From an uncultured Acetatifactor sp. (GTDB taxonomy: Bacteria > Bacillota > Clostridia > Lachnospirales > Lachnospiraceae), in the NCBI GenBank assembly GCA_910586485.1, contig CAJUIA010000010.1, positions 1-64,000 on the forward strand: DNA of 64,000 nucleotides, given 5' to 3'. The notes beneath the pieces were generated by a model. The model was not told where the DNA came from. It did not search any database and saw only the letters and a list, made by a program, of their open reading frames with translations. The stretch's first letter is position 1, and each line of letters starts with the position of its first letter. The translations under genes and the position numbers were made by a program. Shown here piece after piece: positions 16,680 through 25,764 of this stretch.

Positions 16680-16741
16680 AATTTGTGCGGAAGCATCACA
16701 AATTTCATTGTTCGGAGAGCAGAATATGATATTCTGCTCTC
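16680..16741 (+). other. Two hairpins in the fabD-fabG intergenic leader
   Basis: AATTTGTG (16680-16687) pairs with CACAAATT (16697-16704). GAGAGCAGAATA (16715-16726) pairs perfectly over 12 bp with TATTCTGCTCTC (16730-16741) around a 3-nt loop. No T-run follows, so an RNA processing or stability element is more likely than a terminator. Confidence 0.55.
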
Positions 16742-16778
16742 GTTCCTCAACAGGGAATGCTTCGGAATGAGAGGAAAT

Positions 16779-17537
16779 ATGGAGACAGCGGAAAAGGAAT
16801 TGAGCGGTAAGGTGGCTCTGGTCACCGGCGCCAGCCGGGGAATCGGCAGGGCCATTGCCTTAAAGCTGGGTGAAATGGGAGCCACCGTACTGGTGAATTA
16901 TAACGGTTCGGCGGATAAAGCCCAGGAGACTGCAGAGCAGATTAAGGCGTTTTGCGGGAGTGCGGAAACGGTCTGCTGCAATGTGGCGGATTTTGAAGCC
17001 TGCGGCAAGATGGTGGATGAGATCATCGGGAAATATAAAAGGGTGGACATTCTTGTAAACAATGCAGGAATTGCCAGGGATAACCTGATTATGCGCATGT
17101 CCGAGGAAGAGTATGACAGTGTACTGAACACAAATTTGAAGGGGGCCTTCAATACCATCAGACACCTTTCCCGCTTCTTTTTAAAGCAGCGGAGCGGGAA
17201 GATCATTAATATTTCTTCCGTTTCAGGAGTTTTAGGCAATGCGGGGCAGGCGAATTATTCTGCATCCAAGGCAGGGCTGATCGGGCTGACGAAGAGCGTT
17301 GCCAGAGAGCTTGCGAGCCGGGGTGTCTGCGTGAATGCGGTTGCTCCCGGTTTTGTTGATACCAAAATGACACAGGACCTGACGGATAAGGCAAGAGAAG
17401 CCGCCGTAGGTATGATCCCCATGGGAAGGATGGGACTGCCGGAGGAGATTGCGGAAGCGGTAGGATTTTTGGCAGGGAACGGTTCTAATTATATCACGGG
17501 CCAGGTGATCTGCGTGGACGGCGGCATGGCGATGTGA
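16779..17537 (+). CDS. fabG: 3-oxoacyl-ACP reductase
   Basis: A 252-aa short-chain dehydrogenase that reduces 3-ketoacyl-ACP with NADPH. It has TGASRGIGRAIA cofactor binding, NNAGIARD, the catalytic Ser (ISSVSGVLG), YSASK with Tyr and Lys, and a C-terminal ITGQVICVDGGM. ATG 16779 is chosen because GAGAGGAAAT sits directly before it; the longer open frame from 16683 runs through the hairpins and gives no family similarity. Confidence 0.95.
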   Translation: METAEKELSGKVALVTGASRGIGRAIALKLGEMGATVLVNYNGSADKAQETAEQIKAFCGSAETVCCNVADFEACGKMVDEIIGKYKRVDILVNNAGIARDNLIMRMSEEEYDSVLNTNLKGAFNTIRHLSRFFLKQRSGKIINISSVSGVLGNAGQANYSASKAGLIGLTKSVARELASRGVCVNAVAPGFVDTKMTQDLTDKAREAAVGMIPMGRMGLPEEIAEAVGFLAGNGSNYITGQVICVDGGMAM

Positions 17538-17565
17538 AACGGTACGGAAAGGTATAGTGATTAGT

Positions 17566-18792
17566 ATGAGAAGAGTAGTGGTGACGGGCATGGGAGCCGT
17601 GACGCCCATCGGCAACAGCGTGGAGGAGTTCTGGGAGAACGTAAAACAGGAAAAAATCGGGTTTGCGCCGATCACAAGGTTTGACGCCTCCGCTTATAAA
17701 TGCAAAATGGCGGCGGAGGTAAAGGACTTTGAGCCTGAAAAATATATGGATAAAAAGGCGGCAAGGCGTATGGAGCTGTTTTGTCAGTACGCCGTGGCTG
17801 CGGCAGGAGAGGCAATCAGGGACGCAGGACTTGACATGGAGAAGGAGGATCCCTGGAGAGTAGGATGCTCCATCGGCAGCGGCACCGGAAGTCTTCAGGC
17901 CATAGAGCGTGAGTACGGCAGGCTTTTGGAGAAGGGCCCTTCCAGAGTGGGACCGTTGTTCGTGCCTTTGATGATTTCTAATATGGCTGCCGGCAATGTG
18001 AGCATTATGTTTGGCTTAAAGGGAAAAAGCCTGAATGTAGTGACGGCATGCGCCACGGGGACCAACTCCATCGGCGAGGCCTTCCGTACCATTCAGTACG
18101 GGGATGCGGATGTAATGGTGGCGGGAGGAACGGAGGGGGCAGTTACGCCGGTGGGAATTGCCGGATTTACGGCGCTCACTGCTCTTTCGGACAGTATGGA
18201 TCCGGAGAGATGCTCCATTCCTTTTGACAAGGACAGAAGCGGTTTTGTGATGGGCGAGGGTGCAGGCGTGGTGATTTTGGAGGAGTTGGAGCATGCAAGG
18301 GACCGGGGCGCACACATCTACGGGGAGGTGCTGGGGTATGGCTGTACATCAGACGCTTATCATATCACGTCGCCTGCAGAAGACGGAGCAGGCGCGGCCA
18401 GGGCTATGCTGAACGCACTTGCGGACGGCGGGCTGGCTCCGGAGAAGCTTACCTATATCAATGCTCACGGCACAGGCACCCATCATAACGACCTTTTTGA
18501 GACCAGAGCCATCAAGCTGGCCTTCGGAGAGCATGCAAAGAATTTGAAGATAAATTCCACTAAATCCATGATTGGACACCTTCTTGGGGCAGCGGGAGCC
18601 GTGGAATTTATCGCCTGCATGAAGGAGCTGGAAGAGGGATTTATCCATAAAACCGTGGGACTTCGGGAAACAGAGGAAGAAATGGATTTAAATTACTGCC
18701 GGGACAGCTTCCAGGAAGAGGTGCCCTATGCCCTCAGCAATTCGCTGGGCTTTGGCGGACATAATACCAGTATTCTGGTTGGCAAAATATAA
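17566..18792 (+). CDS. fabF: 3-oxoacyl-ACP synthase II
   Basis: A 408-aa condensing enzyme that elongates acyl-ACP with malonyl-ACP. The Cys-His-His triad is visible in VTACATGTNS, NAHGTGTHHND and KSMIGHLLGAAG. The N-terminus MRRVVVTGMGAVTPIGN is typical. GTG 17557, three codons upstream and closer to GGAAAGG, is an alternative start. No accB lies between fabF and fabZ, unlike in many Clostridia. Confidence 0.95.
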   Translation: MRRVVVTGMGAVTPIGNSVEEFWENVKQEKIGFAPITRFDASAYKCKMAAEVKDFEPEKYMDKKAARRMELFCQYAVAAAGEAIRDAGLDMEKEDPWRVGCSIGSGTGSLQAIEREYGRLLEKGPSRVGPLFVPLMISNMAAGNVSIMFGLKGKSLNVVTACATGTNSIGEAFRTIQYGDADVMVAGGTEGAVTPVGIAGFTALTALSDSMDPERCSIPFDKDRSGFVMGEGAGVVILEELEHARDRGAHIYGEVLGYGCTSDAYHITSPAEDGAGAARAMLNALADGGLAPEKLTYINAHGTGTHHNDLFETRAIKLAFGEHAKNLKINSTKSMIGHLLGAAGAVEFIACMKELEEGFIHKTVGLRETEEEMDLNYCRDSFQEEVPYALSNSLGFGGHNTSILVGKI

Positions 18793-18808
18793 AAGGGAGG
18801 ATACGGGC

Positions 18809-19237
18809 GTGTCACTATATACCGCAAAAGAGATCATGGACATCATTCCTCATCGGTATCCGTTTTTGCTGATAGATACCATAGAGGAATTGGAGCCCGG
18901 AGTCCGGGCAGTGGGGAAAAAATGCGTCAGCATGAATGAGCCGTTTTTTCAGGGGCATTTTCCGGGGAATCCGGTGATGCCGGGAGTGCTGATCATAGAG
19001 GCTCTGGCCCAGGCAGGAGCGGTGGCCATTTTATCGAAGCCTGAATGGAAGGGGCATACGGCGTATTTTGCCGGCATTGACAAGGCAAGGTTTAAGCAAA
19101 AGGTAGTGCCGGGAGATGTTTTGACGCTTACGACGGAAATTATTAAGGTAAAGGGTCCGATCGGCGTCGGAAAGGCGGAGGCCCTTGTGGACGGAAAGCT
19201 TGCCGCCTGCGGGGAGATTACCTTTGCCATAGGCTAA
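18809..19237 (+). CDS. fabZ: 3-hydroxyacyl-ACP dehydratase
   Basis: A 142-aa hot-dog fold enzyme that dehydrates 3-hydroxyacyl-ACP. The catalytic His and Glu are in PFFQGHFPGNPVMPGVLIIEALAQ, and IIPHRYPFLLID is typical. It starts at GTG 18809 with GGGAGG 8 nt upstream; in-frame codons further upstream lie inside fabF. Confidence 0.95.
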   Translation: MSLYTAKEIMDIIPHRYPFLLIDTIEELEPGVRAVGKKCVSMNEPFFQGHFPGNPVMPGVLIIEALAQAGAVAILSKPEWKGHTAYFAGIDKARFKQKVVPGDVLTLTTEIIKVKGPIGVGKAEALVDGKLAACGEITFAIG

Positions 19238-19245
19238 GGAGGTAA

Positions 19246-19320
19246 GTGTGAAAAATAAATTTTTCACACGCAAATTTGTGCCTGCGGCTCAAATTCGCAG
19301 GTTGTGGAAAGGCATGGTTA
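19246..19320 (+). repeat. Hairpin repeat element, copy B, in the fabZ-accDA gap
   Basis: GTGTGAAAAA (19246-19255) pairs perfectly with TTTTTCACAC (19260-19269). It is followed by GCCTGCGGCTCA (19280-19291) and TCGCAGGTTGTGGAAAGGCA (19295-19314) with ATGGTTA, the same arms as copy A at 2184-2257. The start codon of accDA follows 6 nt later, so the element replaces an ordinary ribosome-site region. Confidence 0.65.
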
Positions 19321-19326
19321 ATTAGC

Positions 19327-21129
19327 ATGAACTGGATTCTGAAGCAGAAGAGAGCGGAGTTTTTTGCGAAAAAGCTAAAAAGCATGAATGAGCCGGAGGG
19401 GGTTTCCGGCGAAGGCGTGGAAAAAGGACCGGAGGAGGCTGCTTCCGCGGAAAAGACGGAATCACCGGAAAAAACAGAGACGGTAAAAGAGACCGTCATG
19501 ATCCGCTGCCCCAAATGCGGGAAGAGCGTGGACAGAGAGCGGGTCGTAAAGAAAAAGTATATTTGTTATGAATGCGGTGGTTATTTCAGAGTGAAAATAC
19601 ACAACAGGATCCGCATGGTTGCCGATCCCCACACCTTTGAGCCTATGTTTACGGATTTTCCAGTCCGCAATCCTCTGGCCTATGAAGGGTATGAGGATAA
19701 GCTGGCAGAAGCCAGGGAAAAGACCGGTCTGGACGAGGCCGTGACCGTTGGGCGCTGTAAGGTCTTCGGGGAGGATATTATGCTGGGCATCTGTGACGCC
19801 CGCTTCCTGATGGCAAGCATGGGACATGTGGTGGGAGAAAAGATCACCGCCGCCATCGAGTATGCGGCGAGGGAGAAGCTGCCGGTGTTCCTTTTCTGCT
19901 GTTCCGGCGGGGCCAGAATGCAGGAGGGAATTATTTCTCTGATGCAGATGGCAAAGACTGCCGCAGCCGTGAAAAAGCTGGGCGAGGCCGGACAGCTTTA
20001 CTGTACGGTGCTTACGGACCCCACCACGGGAGGGGTGACGGCAAGCTTTGCCATGCTGGGAGATGTGATCATGGCGGAGCCGGGAGCACTGATCGGCTTT
20101 GCAGGGCCCAGGGTGATCAAGCAGACCATCGGGCAGGAGCTGCCGGAGGGCTTTCAGACGGCGGAATTTTTGGAAGCCCATGGCATCATTGACGGTATCG
20201 TTAAGCGTGAAAATCTGAAAAAAACCATATATTTCCTGGTGAAGTCTCATCAGTGTAAGGAAAAGGAATATGCTAACTTCACTTCCGGAAAGGAATCCCG
20301 GTTTGTCTTAAGCGAGATTTTAAAGGAGCAGGAATGGAAGGTGCGTCCCAAGGGGGCATGGGAGAAGGTTAAGGCTGCCAGAAAGGTGGAACGCCCTCAG
20401 GCCCTTGATTATATGGAGCATATTTTTGATTACTTTGTGGAGGCTCACGGAGACAGAGCCTTTCGGGACGATCCGGCCATCGTAGGCGGCATTGCTTTTC
20501 TGGACGGCCAGCCGGTGACGGTTATTGCGGAGCATAAGGGGAAAAATATGAAGGAGTGCCAGGAGCGGAACTTCGGTATGCCCATGCCGGAGGGATACCG
20601 TAAGGCCCTTCGACTGATGAAGCAGGCGGAAAAGTTCAACCGTCCCATTGTCAGCTTTATCAATACTTCAGGAGCCTTCTGCGGTATTGAAGCGGAGGAA
20701 AGAGGGCAGGGAGAGGCAATCGCAAGGAATCTTTGCGAGATGTCTGCCTTAAAGGTGCCTGTGCTTTGCATCTTCATCGGAGAGGGCGGCAGCGGCGGCG
20801 CTCTTGCCACGGCGGTAGGCAATGAGGTCTGGATGCTGGAAAACGCCACTTACTCCATTCTTTCGCCGGAGGGCTTTGCTTCGATCCTCTGGAAGGATTC
20901 CTCCAAGGCCAGAGAGGCCAGCGAGGTGATGCACATTACGGCTCAGGATTTAAAAGAGCTGCATGTAGCGGAGAAGATCATTCCCGAATTCGGCGGAGCG
21001 GATGAAAATACTGCGCCGGCCATTGCCGGATATATGAAGGAGCAGATCAAAGAATTTCTGGAGCGTTACCGGGGTATGGACGGCGAGGCCATTGCGGCAG
21101 AGCGCTATGAGCGCTTCCGTAGATTTTAG
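19327..21129 (+). CDS. Fused acetyl-CoA carboxylase carboxyltransferase, beta plus alpha subunits
   Basis: A 600-aa single chain. It carries the AccD-like beta part (about 55-295), with a four-cysteine zinc ribbon (CPKCGKS...CYECGG) and GARMQEG, followed by the AccA-like alpha part (about 345-590), with FGMPMPEGYRKALRLMKQAE, the glycine-rich IGEGGSGGALA and ATYSILSPEGFASILW. Together they transfer the carboxyl group from biotin to acetyl-CoA to make malonyl-CoA. The subunits are usually separate, so this is a fusion in the order D-A. The first 50 residues are a charged extension. accB and accC are not in the window and must be elsewhere. Confidence 0.93.
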   Translation: MNWILKQKRAEFFAKKLKSMNEPEGVSGEGVEKGPEEAASAEKTESPEKTETVKETVMIRCPKCGKSVDRERVVKKKYICYECGGYFRVKIHNRIRMVADPHTFEPMFTDFPVRNPLAYEGYEDKLAEAREKTGLDEAVTVGRCKVFGEDIMLGICDARFLMASMGHVVGEKITAAIEYAAREKLPVFLFCCSGGARMQEGIISLMQMAKTAAAVKKLGEAGQLYCTVLTDPTTGGVTASFAMLGDVIMAEPGALIGFAGPRVIKQTIGQELPEGFQTAEFLEAHGIIDGIVKRENLKKTIYFLVKSHQCKEKEYANFTSGKESRFVLSEILKEQEWKVRPKGAWEKVKAARKVERPQALDYMEHIFDYFVEAHGDRAFRDDPAIVGGIAFLDGQPVTVIAEHKGKNMKECQERNFGMPMPEGYRKALRLMKQAEKFNRPIVSFINTSGAFCGIEAEERGQGEAIARNLCEMSALKVPVLCIFIGEGGSGGALATAVGNEVWMLENATYSILSPEGFASILWKDSSKAREASEVMHITAQDLKELHVAEKIIPEFGGADENTAPAIAGYMKEQIKEFLERYRGMDGEAIAAERYERFRRF

Positions 21130-21180
21130 GAAGAAGCCCCTCTGACGTGCAGTATAAATTAAGATAAAGGAAGACTTGTT

Positions 21181-22143
21181 ATGTCTATCAGAATCATCGG
21201 AACAGGGAGTGCGCTCCCTGCAAAAAGCGTGACAAATGAAGACCTGGCAAAGCTGGTGGAGACTTCTGACGAGTGGATCAGAGAGCGTACCGGTATTGCA
21301 GGCAGACATATTTCTACCGGGGAGACGGTGGCGGAGCTTTCTGCCGCTGCCTGCAGCAGGGCCTTGGAGGATGCAGGGCGGACTGCTGAAGAGGTGGACC
21401 TTTTACTGGTGGCCACCTGTTCGCCGGAGTGCGGCGTGCCCTGTGTGGCATGTCAGGTGCAGGGGATGATCGGGGCGGCTCATGCAGTGGCATTTGACTT
21501 AAATGCTGCCTGCTCCGGATTCCTGTTTGCTCTGCACACTGCATGGGCCTATATGGAAGCGGGGATCTGCAGGAACGCTTTGATCGTAGGGGCCGAAGTG
21601 CTGTCAAAGCTGGTGGACTGGACCGACCGGGGCACCTGTATCCTTTTTGGAGACGGCGCCGGGGCAGTGTTTGCGGAGTACGGTGGCAAAGAAAAATTTT
21701 ATTTCGTACAGCATTCCGACGGAAGTAAAGGAGGGGCTCTTACCTGTGATACCCGTCAGCTGAAAAATCCTTATGTGGAAATGCCCATGGAAGCCCCCTG
21801 GATCAGGATGGACGGCAGGGAGATTTTTGCCTTTGCGGTGCGGCGTGTTCCGGAAGGGATTGAAGAGGTGCTGGGAAAGGCGGGAATGACGGCGGATGAT
21901 GTGGATCTTTTTGTGCTGCATCAGGCAAACTATCGTATTATCGAAGGGATCGCAAAACGTTTAAAGCAGGATGCGGAAAAGTTTCCCGTAAACCTGGACC
22001 GGGTTGGCAATATGTCTTCTGCCGCCATCCCGGTACTGTTGGATGAGCTGAAGCGGGCCGGAAGGCTTAAGAGCGGCATGAATATCGTATTGTCCGGCTT
22101 TGGGGCAGGACTTACCTGGGGAGCCTGTGTAATGAAGGTATAA
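21181..22143 (+). CDS. fabH: 3-oxoacyl-ACP synthase III
   Basis: A 320-aa initiating condensing enzyme that joins acyl-CoA to malonyl-ACP. The Cys-His-Asn triad is in LNAACSGFLFAL, FVLHQANYRII and VGNMSSAAIP. GIAGRH near the N-terminus is typical. It sits near the end of the fab operon; in many Firmicutes fabT and fabH are at the front, so the gene order here is rearranged. Confidence 0.95.
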   Translation: MSIRIIGTGSALPAKSVTNEDLAKLVETSDEWIRERTGIAGRHISTGETVAELSAAACSRALEDAGRTAEEVDLLLVATCSPECGVPCVACQVQGMIGAAHAVAFDLNAACSGFLFALHTAWAYMEAGICRNALIVGAEVLSKLVDWTDRGTCILFGDGAGAVFAEYGGKEKFYFVQHSDGSKGGALTCDTRQLKNPYVEMPMEAPWIRMDGREIFAFAVRRVPEGIEEVLGKAGMTADDVDLFVLHQANYRIIEGIAKRLKQDAEKFPVNLDRVGNMSSAAIPVLLDELKRAGRLKSGMNIVLSGFGAGLTWGACVMKV

Positions 22144-22190
22144 AAGGCAAAAGGGCAATTCTTCCCGGTTTTCAGGAAGTGAGGCGTAAA

Positions 22191-22628
22191 ATGATTCAAA
22201 CAAAAAGAAAATCTATGAGTGAATTACTGGCCCTGGTTTTTAATCATATCATGGACATGGAGTCGAAAGCGGTTATCACGGAGGAATTCAGCGACATTAC
22301 CAATAATGATATGCACATCATAGAGGCAATCGGCGTAAGCGAGCCCCGCAACATGTCATCCATTGCGCAAAGACTCTCCGTGACGGTCAGCACCCTTACC
22401 ACCAATATGAACGGGCTGGAAAAAAAGGGCTATATCGTCAGAGAGCGCAGCCTGGAGGATAAACGAGTAGTATATGTGATCCTGACGGAGAAAGGCAAAA
22501 AAGCTTTTTACCACCATCGGGATTTCCATAAGAAAATGATAAAGGCGATTGTGAAGGATCTGAACGAGGAAGAGATGGAGATACTTTATCGCTGCCTGCT
22601 GAATCTCACCAGCTTTCTGGAGGAATGA
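22191..22628 (+). CDS. fabT: MarR-family regulator, FabT-like
   Basis: A 145-aa winged-helix repressor of the MarR family (TNNDMHIIEAIG, then recognition helix SSIAQRLSVTVSTLTTNMNGLEKKGYI, then wing RERSLEDKRVVYVILTEKG). In streptococci and enterococci FabT binds acyl-ACP and represses fab genes at TTTGA-N3-TCAAA boxes. Two such boxes lie at the operon promoter (14482-14515), which supports this assignment. ATG 22191 follows GTGAGG; it has no separate operator, so it would be regulated with the operon. Confidence 0.85.
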   Translation: MIQTKRKSMSELLALVFNHIMDMESKAVITEEFSDITNNDMHIIEAIGVSEPRNMSSIAQRLSVTVSTLTTNMNGLEKKGYIVRERSLEDKRVVYVILTEKGKKAFYHHRDFHKKMIKAIVKDLNEEEMEILYRCLLNLTSFLEE

Positions 22629-22631
22629 AGC

Positions 22632-24191
22632 ATGAATATCGGGGAATGGAAGAAGAAAAAATTAGGAAGTATCAAGACGATTATTTACGGCAGGACTGCA
22701 ATTCTGATTCTGGGCTTTTGTATGCAGCTGGCAGCGCTGGCAATGGGGTATTTTTGGCTGAGGAATTACAGCTTCCTGTTTTACGGCATATTTCTGCTGA
22801 CCAGTGCCATCGCGGTGCTTCATATCTTTAATGCAAGGGGAATTCCTGACATGAAGCTGTCATGGATGTTTCCTATTGCCATTTTTCCCATATTCGGGGC
22901 CATTTTTTACACCACCATTACTATCCAGCCGGGAACAAAGGTAATGTACAGCCGCTTGAAGGAGCTTCAGGAGCAGACCGCAGGGCTGGTAAAGCGAAAC
23001 AGGGATACCTGGGAACGGCTTTCTGAAGAAAATCCGCACATGGGCGGTCTTGCGCGGTATTTATATAACCGGGATGCCAGTCCGGTTTACGAAAACAGCC
23101 AGGTTACCTACTTTCGGCTGGGTGATGAGCAGTTTCCGGCGATTCTTGAGGAATTAAGGAAAGCGGAAAAGTTCATTTTCATAGAATTCTTCATTGTCAG
23201 CGAAGGATACATGTGGGATACGGTTCATGAGATCCTGAAGGAGAAGGCGGACCAGGGAGTGGAGGTCCGGTTCATGTACGACGGTACGGATGTGCTGTTT
23301 AACCTGCCGAGAGAATATCCGGGATTTCTGGAGGCGGAGGGGATCCACTGCAAGATGTTTGCACCCATTAAGCCCATTTTTTCCCCTCATTATAATAACC
23401 GTGACCACCGGAAAATACTGGTGGTTGACGGTAAGACAGCGTTTACCGGCGGCATCAACCTGGCAGACGAATATATCAACCGGAAGCAGCGTTTCGGGCA
23501 TTGGAAGGATACGGGCATCCTGGTGCGCGGGGATGCAGTGGAGCGCTTTACCTATATGTTTCTGGAAATGTGGAACGAGTCCGAAAAGAAGCAGGAGGCC
23601 TTTGAAAAATATGCCTGCCCCGCGGGCAGCTCCGTGCCCTCGGACGGGTATGTGATTCCTTACAGCGTCTGCCCTTTGGGGCCGGAGCGGGTGGGGGAGC
23701 AGGTTTATCTGGATATTATCAACACTTCTCACAGTTATGTGCATATCATGACACCTTATCTGATTCCCAATCATGAGATGCTGATGGCACTGATTTATGC
23801 GGCCAAGCGGGGAGTGGAGGTTATCATCATCATGCCCCATATTCCGGATAAAAGGTTTGCCTTTCTGCTGGCCAAGACTTATTATGACGAGCTGCTGGAG
23901 GCCGGAGTCCGCATTTTGGAATATGAGCCGGGCTTTGTTCATGCCAAGGTGTTTGTATCGGATGATGAAAAGGCGGTGGTGGGAACCGTGAATCTGGATT
24001 ACCGCAGTCTTTACCATCATTTTGAATGCGGGATTGTCCTGTACCGCAATTCCCGGATCACCGATATTGAAAAGGACGTGCAGGATACTCTGGAAAAGTG
24101 TATCGAACAGACCAGGGAGGACGTGAAACGGCGGAAGCCCTGGGAGAAGGTTTTTGGCTGGGTTATGCGGATCGTGGCGCCCTTGATGTAA
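22632..24191 (+). CDS. cls: Cardiolipin synthase
   Basis: A 519-aa membrane phospholipase D-type enzyme. Two N-terminal hydrophobic segments (about 15-60) and the PLDc_N region precede two HKD motifs, HRKILVVDG and HAKVFVSDD, each followed by GG/GT.N. It joins phosphatidylglycerol molecules to form cardiolipin in the membrane. It starts 3 nt after the fabT stop, so lipid head-group synthesis is coupled to fatty-acid synthesis in one transcript. Confidence 0.93.
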   Translation: MNIGEWKKKKLGSIKTIIYGRTAILILGFCMQLAALAMGYFWLRNYSFLFYGIFLLTSAIAVLHIFNARGIPDMKLSWMFPIAIFPIFGAIFYTTITIQPGTKVMYSRLKELQEQTAGLVKRNRDTWERLSEENPHMGGLARYLYNRDASPVYENSQVTYFRLGDEQFPAILEELRKAEKFIFIEFFIVSEGYMWDTVHEILKEKADQGVEVRFMYDGTDVLFNLPREYPGFLEAEGIHCKMFAPIKPIFSPHYNNRDHRKILVVDGKTAFTGGINLADEYINRKQRFGHWKDTGILVRGDAVERFTYMFLEMWNESEKKQEAFEKYACPAGSSVPSDGYVIPYSVCPLGPERVGEQVYLDIINTSHSYVHIMTPYLIPNHEMLMALIYAAKRGVEVIIIMPHIPDKRFAFLLAKTYYDELLEAGVRILEYEPGFVHAKVFVSDDEKAVVGTVNLDYRSLYHHFECGIVLYRNSRITDIEKDVQDTLEKCIEQTREDVKRRKPWEKVFGWVMRIVAPLM

Positions 24192-24288
24192 ATCTCAGGC
24201 AGCTGTAAATCTTAAATTTATGTACGGATGAAACAAAAAGCAACGGATGTCGTTAATCAGGATGAAGAGGGTGACGGGAGGAAAGGAT

Positions 24289-24849
24289 TTGAAGGACGCG
24301 GAGATTTTAGATCTGTATTGGGCGCGGGATGAGCGTGCCATAGCGGAGACCCAGAGCGCATACGGAAGCTATTGTTACAGCATTGCCTGGCATATTCTGT
24401 ATACGAAAGAGGATGCGGACGAATGTGTCAATGATACCTGGTTTAAGGCCTGGAAAGCCATTCCGCCCGGAAGACCCTCCAGATTTGCCTTGTTCCTGGG
24501 GACGATCACACGGAATCTTTCTCTGGACAGATGGAAGGAACGGCGGACCCTGAAACGCGGTGGCGGCGAGATGACGGTGGCGCTGGATGAGCTGGCGGAA
24601 TGTGTGCCGGATGCCAGAAGTACCGAGGATGTGGTGGTTACCGCGGAGCTGGAAAGACTGATTGACAGATTTCTTCATACGCTTCCGGAAAAGGACTGCA
24701 ACGTGTTTCTCCGCAGATATTGGTATGTGGAGGAATACGGAGAGATCGCAAAAAGGTATGGCATGAATCTGAATACGGTAAAGACCAGTCTTTTCCGTAC
24801 CCGGAACAAGCTGAGGGAGTATCTGGAAAAGGAGGGAATCGTGCTTTGA
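24289..24849 (+). CDS. ECF-type RNA polymerase sigma factor
   Basis: A 186-aa sigma-70 family factor with region 2 (YCYSIAWHILYTKEDADECVNDTWFKAWKAIP) and region 4 (LPEKDCNVFLRRYWYVEEYGEIAKRYGMNLNTVKTSLFRTRNKLREYL). It directs RNA polymerase to an unknown regulon. TTG 24289 is preferred because GGGAGG lies about 8 nt upstream and homologues start with (M)KDAEIL; ATG 24247 is an in-frame alternative without a good ribosome site. It overlaps the next gene by 4 nt, the usual sigma/anti-sigma layout. Confidence 0.88.
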   Translation: MKDAEILDLYWARDERAIAETQSAYGSYCYSIAWHILYTKEDADECVNDTWFKAWKAIPPGRPSRFALFLGTITRNLSLDRWKERRTLKRGGGEMTVALDELAECVPDARSTEDVVVTAELERLIDRFLHTLPEKDCNVFLRRYWYVEEYGEIAKRYGMNLNTVKTSLFRTRNKLREYLEKEGIVL

Positions 24850-25724
24850 AGACGGATAAGGAGTCCGGAGCGATTAGACTGATGGAGGCGTTTGGCGCTG
24901 CTTCCGAAGAGCTTCTGGAGCGGAGCGAAAAGGCCGGCAGGCCGGAATCCGGCGGGAAAAAAGCAGGCATAAGATTATTTGTGCAGAAATATGCAAAGGC
25001 CTGTGCGGCATGTCTCTGCCTGGTGGTACTGGGGGCGGCATATTTCGGTATCAGCCAGATGCGTATGGGGTCCGCAGGCAAGGCCGATACCAAAAGCGCC
25101 GGGAGCGGGGACGGATATAACGGCAGCGCAGCCAAAACGGAAGAAATTGCGCAGGAAGGAATCGAAAATCAGGCGCCGATGCAGATTCCGGATCAGGCGG
25201 AGGATCTGGGCCTGTCAGATGGTGCGGAGCCTGTTTTTGCGGAGCCGGTATGGCTGGATGTGGAAAGCCTTCAGGAAATTGCGGCGGCAGCCAATAAAGC
25301 GGAAGCAGACGGTCAGGAAGCGGTCAGTCAGGAAGTGCGCAGGCAGGACGTGGAAGCAGAAAACACTCCCACAGAAAATTTTATAAAGCAAAATGCGTCT
25401 GCAGCAGTACCAGCAGTACCGGCCGGGTACGATCTGATCAGGGTGGAAGGCAGTCTTTATTACGAATGGTCCGACGGGGAACATGGCCTGTGGTTAAAGC
25501 TTACCCGGACGGAGCTGACGGCGGATCTGCGGTTTGATGTGGAACCTCCCGTATACACGGTACAGCAGGATTGGAAGGAGCTGCTTCCTCCCGCAGGCGG
25601 CAGCGAATACCTGCAGTTTGCGCTGCTTTATGAGAACGGAATGCTGGCGGAGTATTGCGGAGCTTTGGAGCAGGATGAGATTGCTTTACTGATGGAATCC
25701 CTTTTGGAAATTGACCTTCCGTAG
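24846..25724 (+). CDS. Putative membrane anti-sigma factor
   Basis: A 292-aa protein starting at TTG 24846 (TTGA overlap with the sigma gene). It has a short cytoplasmic N-terminus, one transmembrane span (about 47-68, ACAACLCLVVLGAAYFGI) and an extracellular acidic/Gln-rich linker with a C-terminal domain of about 100 residues. Membrane topology and coupling to an ECF sigma gene indicate an anti-sigma partner that holds the sigma factor until an envelope signal arrives. I do not recognise the extracellular domain. Confidence 0.72.
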   Translation: MKTDKESGAIRLMEAFGAASEELLERSEKAGRPESGGKKAGIRLFVQKYAKACAACLCLVVLGAAYFGISQMRMGSAGKADTKSAGSGDGYNGSAAKTEEIAQEGIENQAPMQIPDQAEDLGLSDGAEPVFAEPVWLDVESLQEIAAAANKAEADGQEAVSQEVRRQDVEAENTPTENFIKQNASAAVPAVPAGYDLIRVEGSLYYEWSDGEHGLWLKLTRTELTADLRFDVEPPVYTVQQDWKELLPPAGGSEYLQFALLYENGMLAEYCGALEQDEIALLMESLLEIDLP

Positions 25725-25764
25725 CCTTGCGGCGGCTTCTGCGGCAGGCACGGAAACGGCATTG

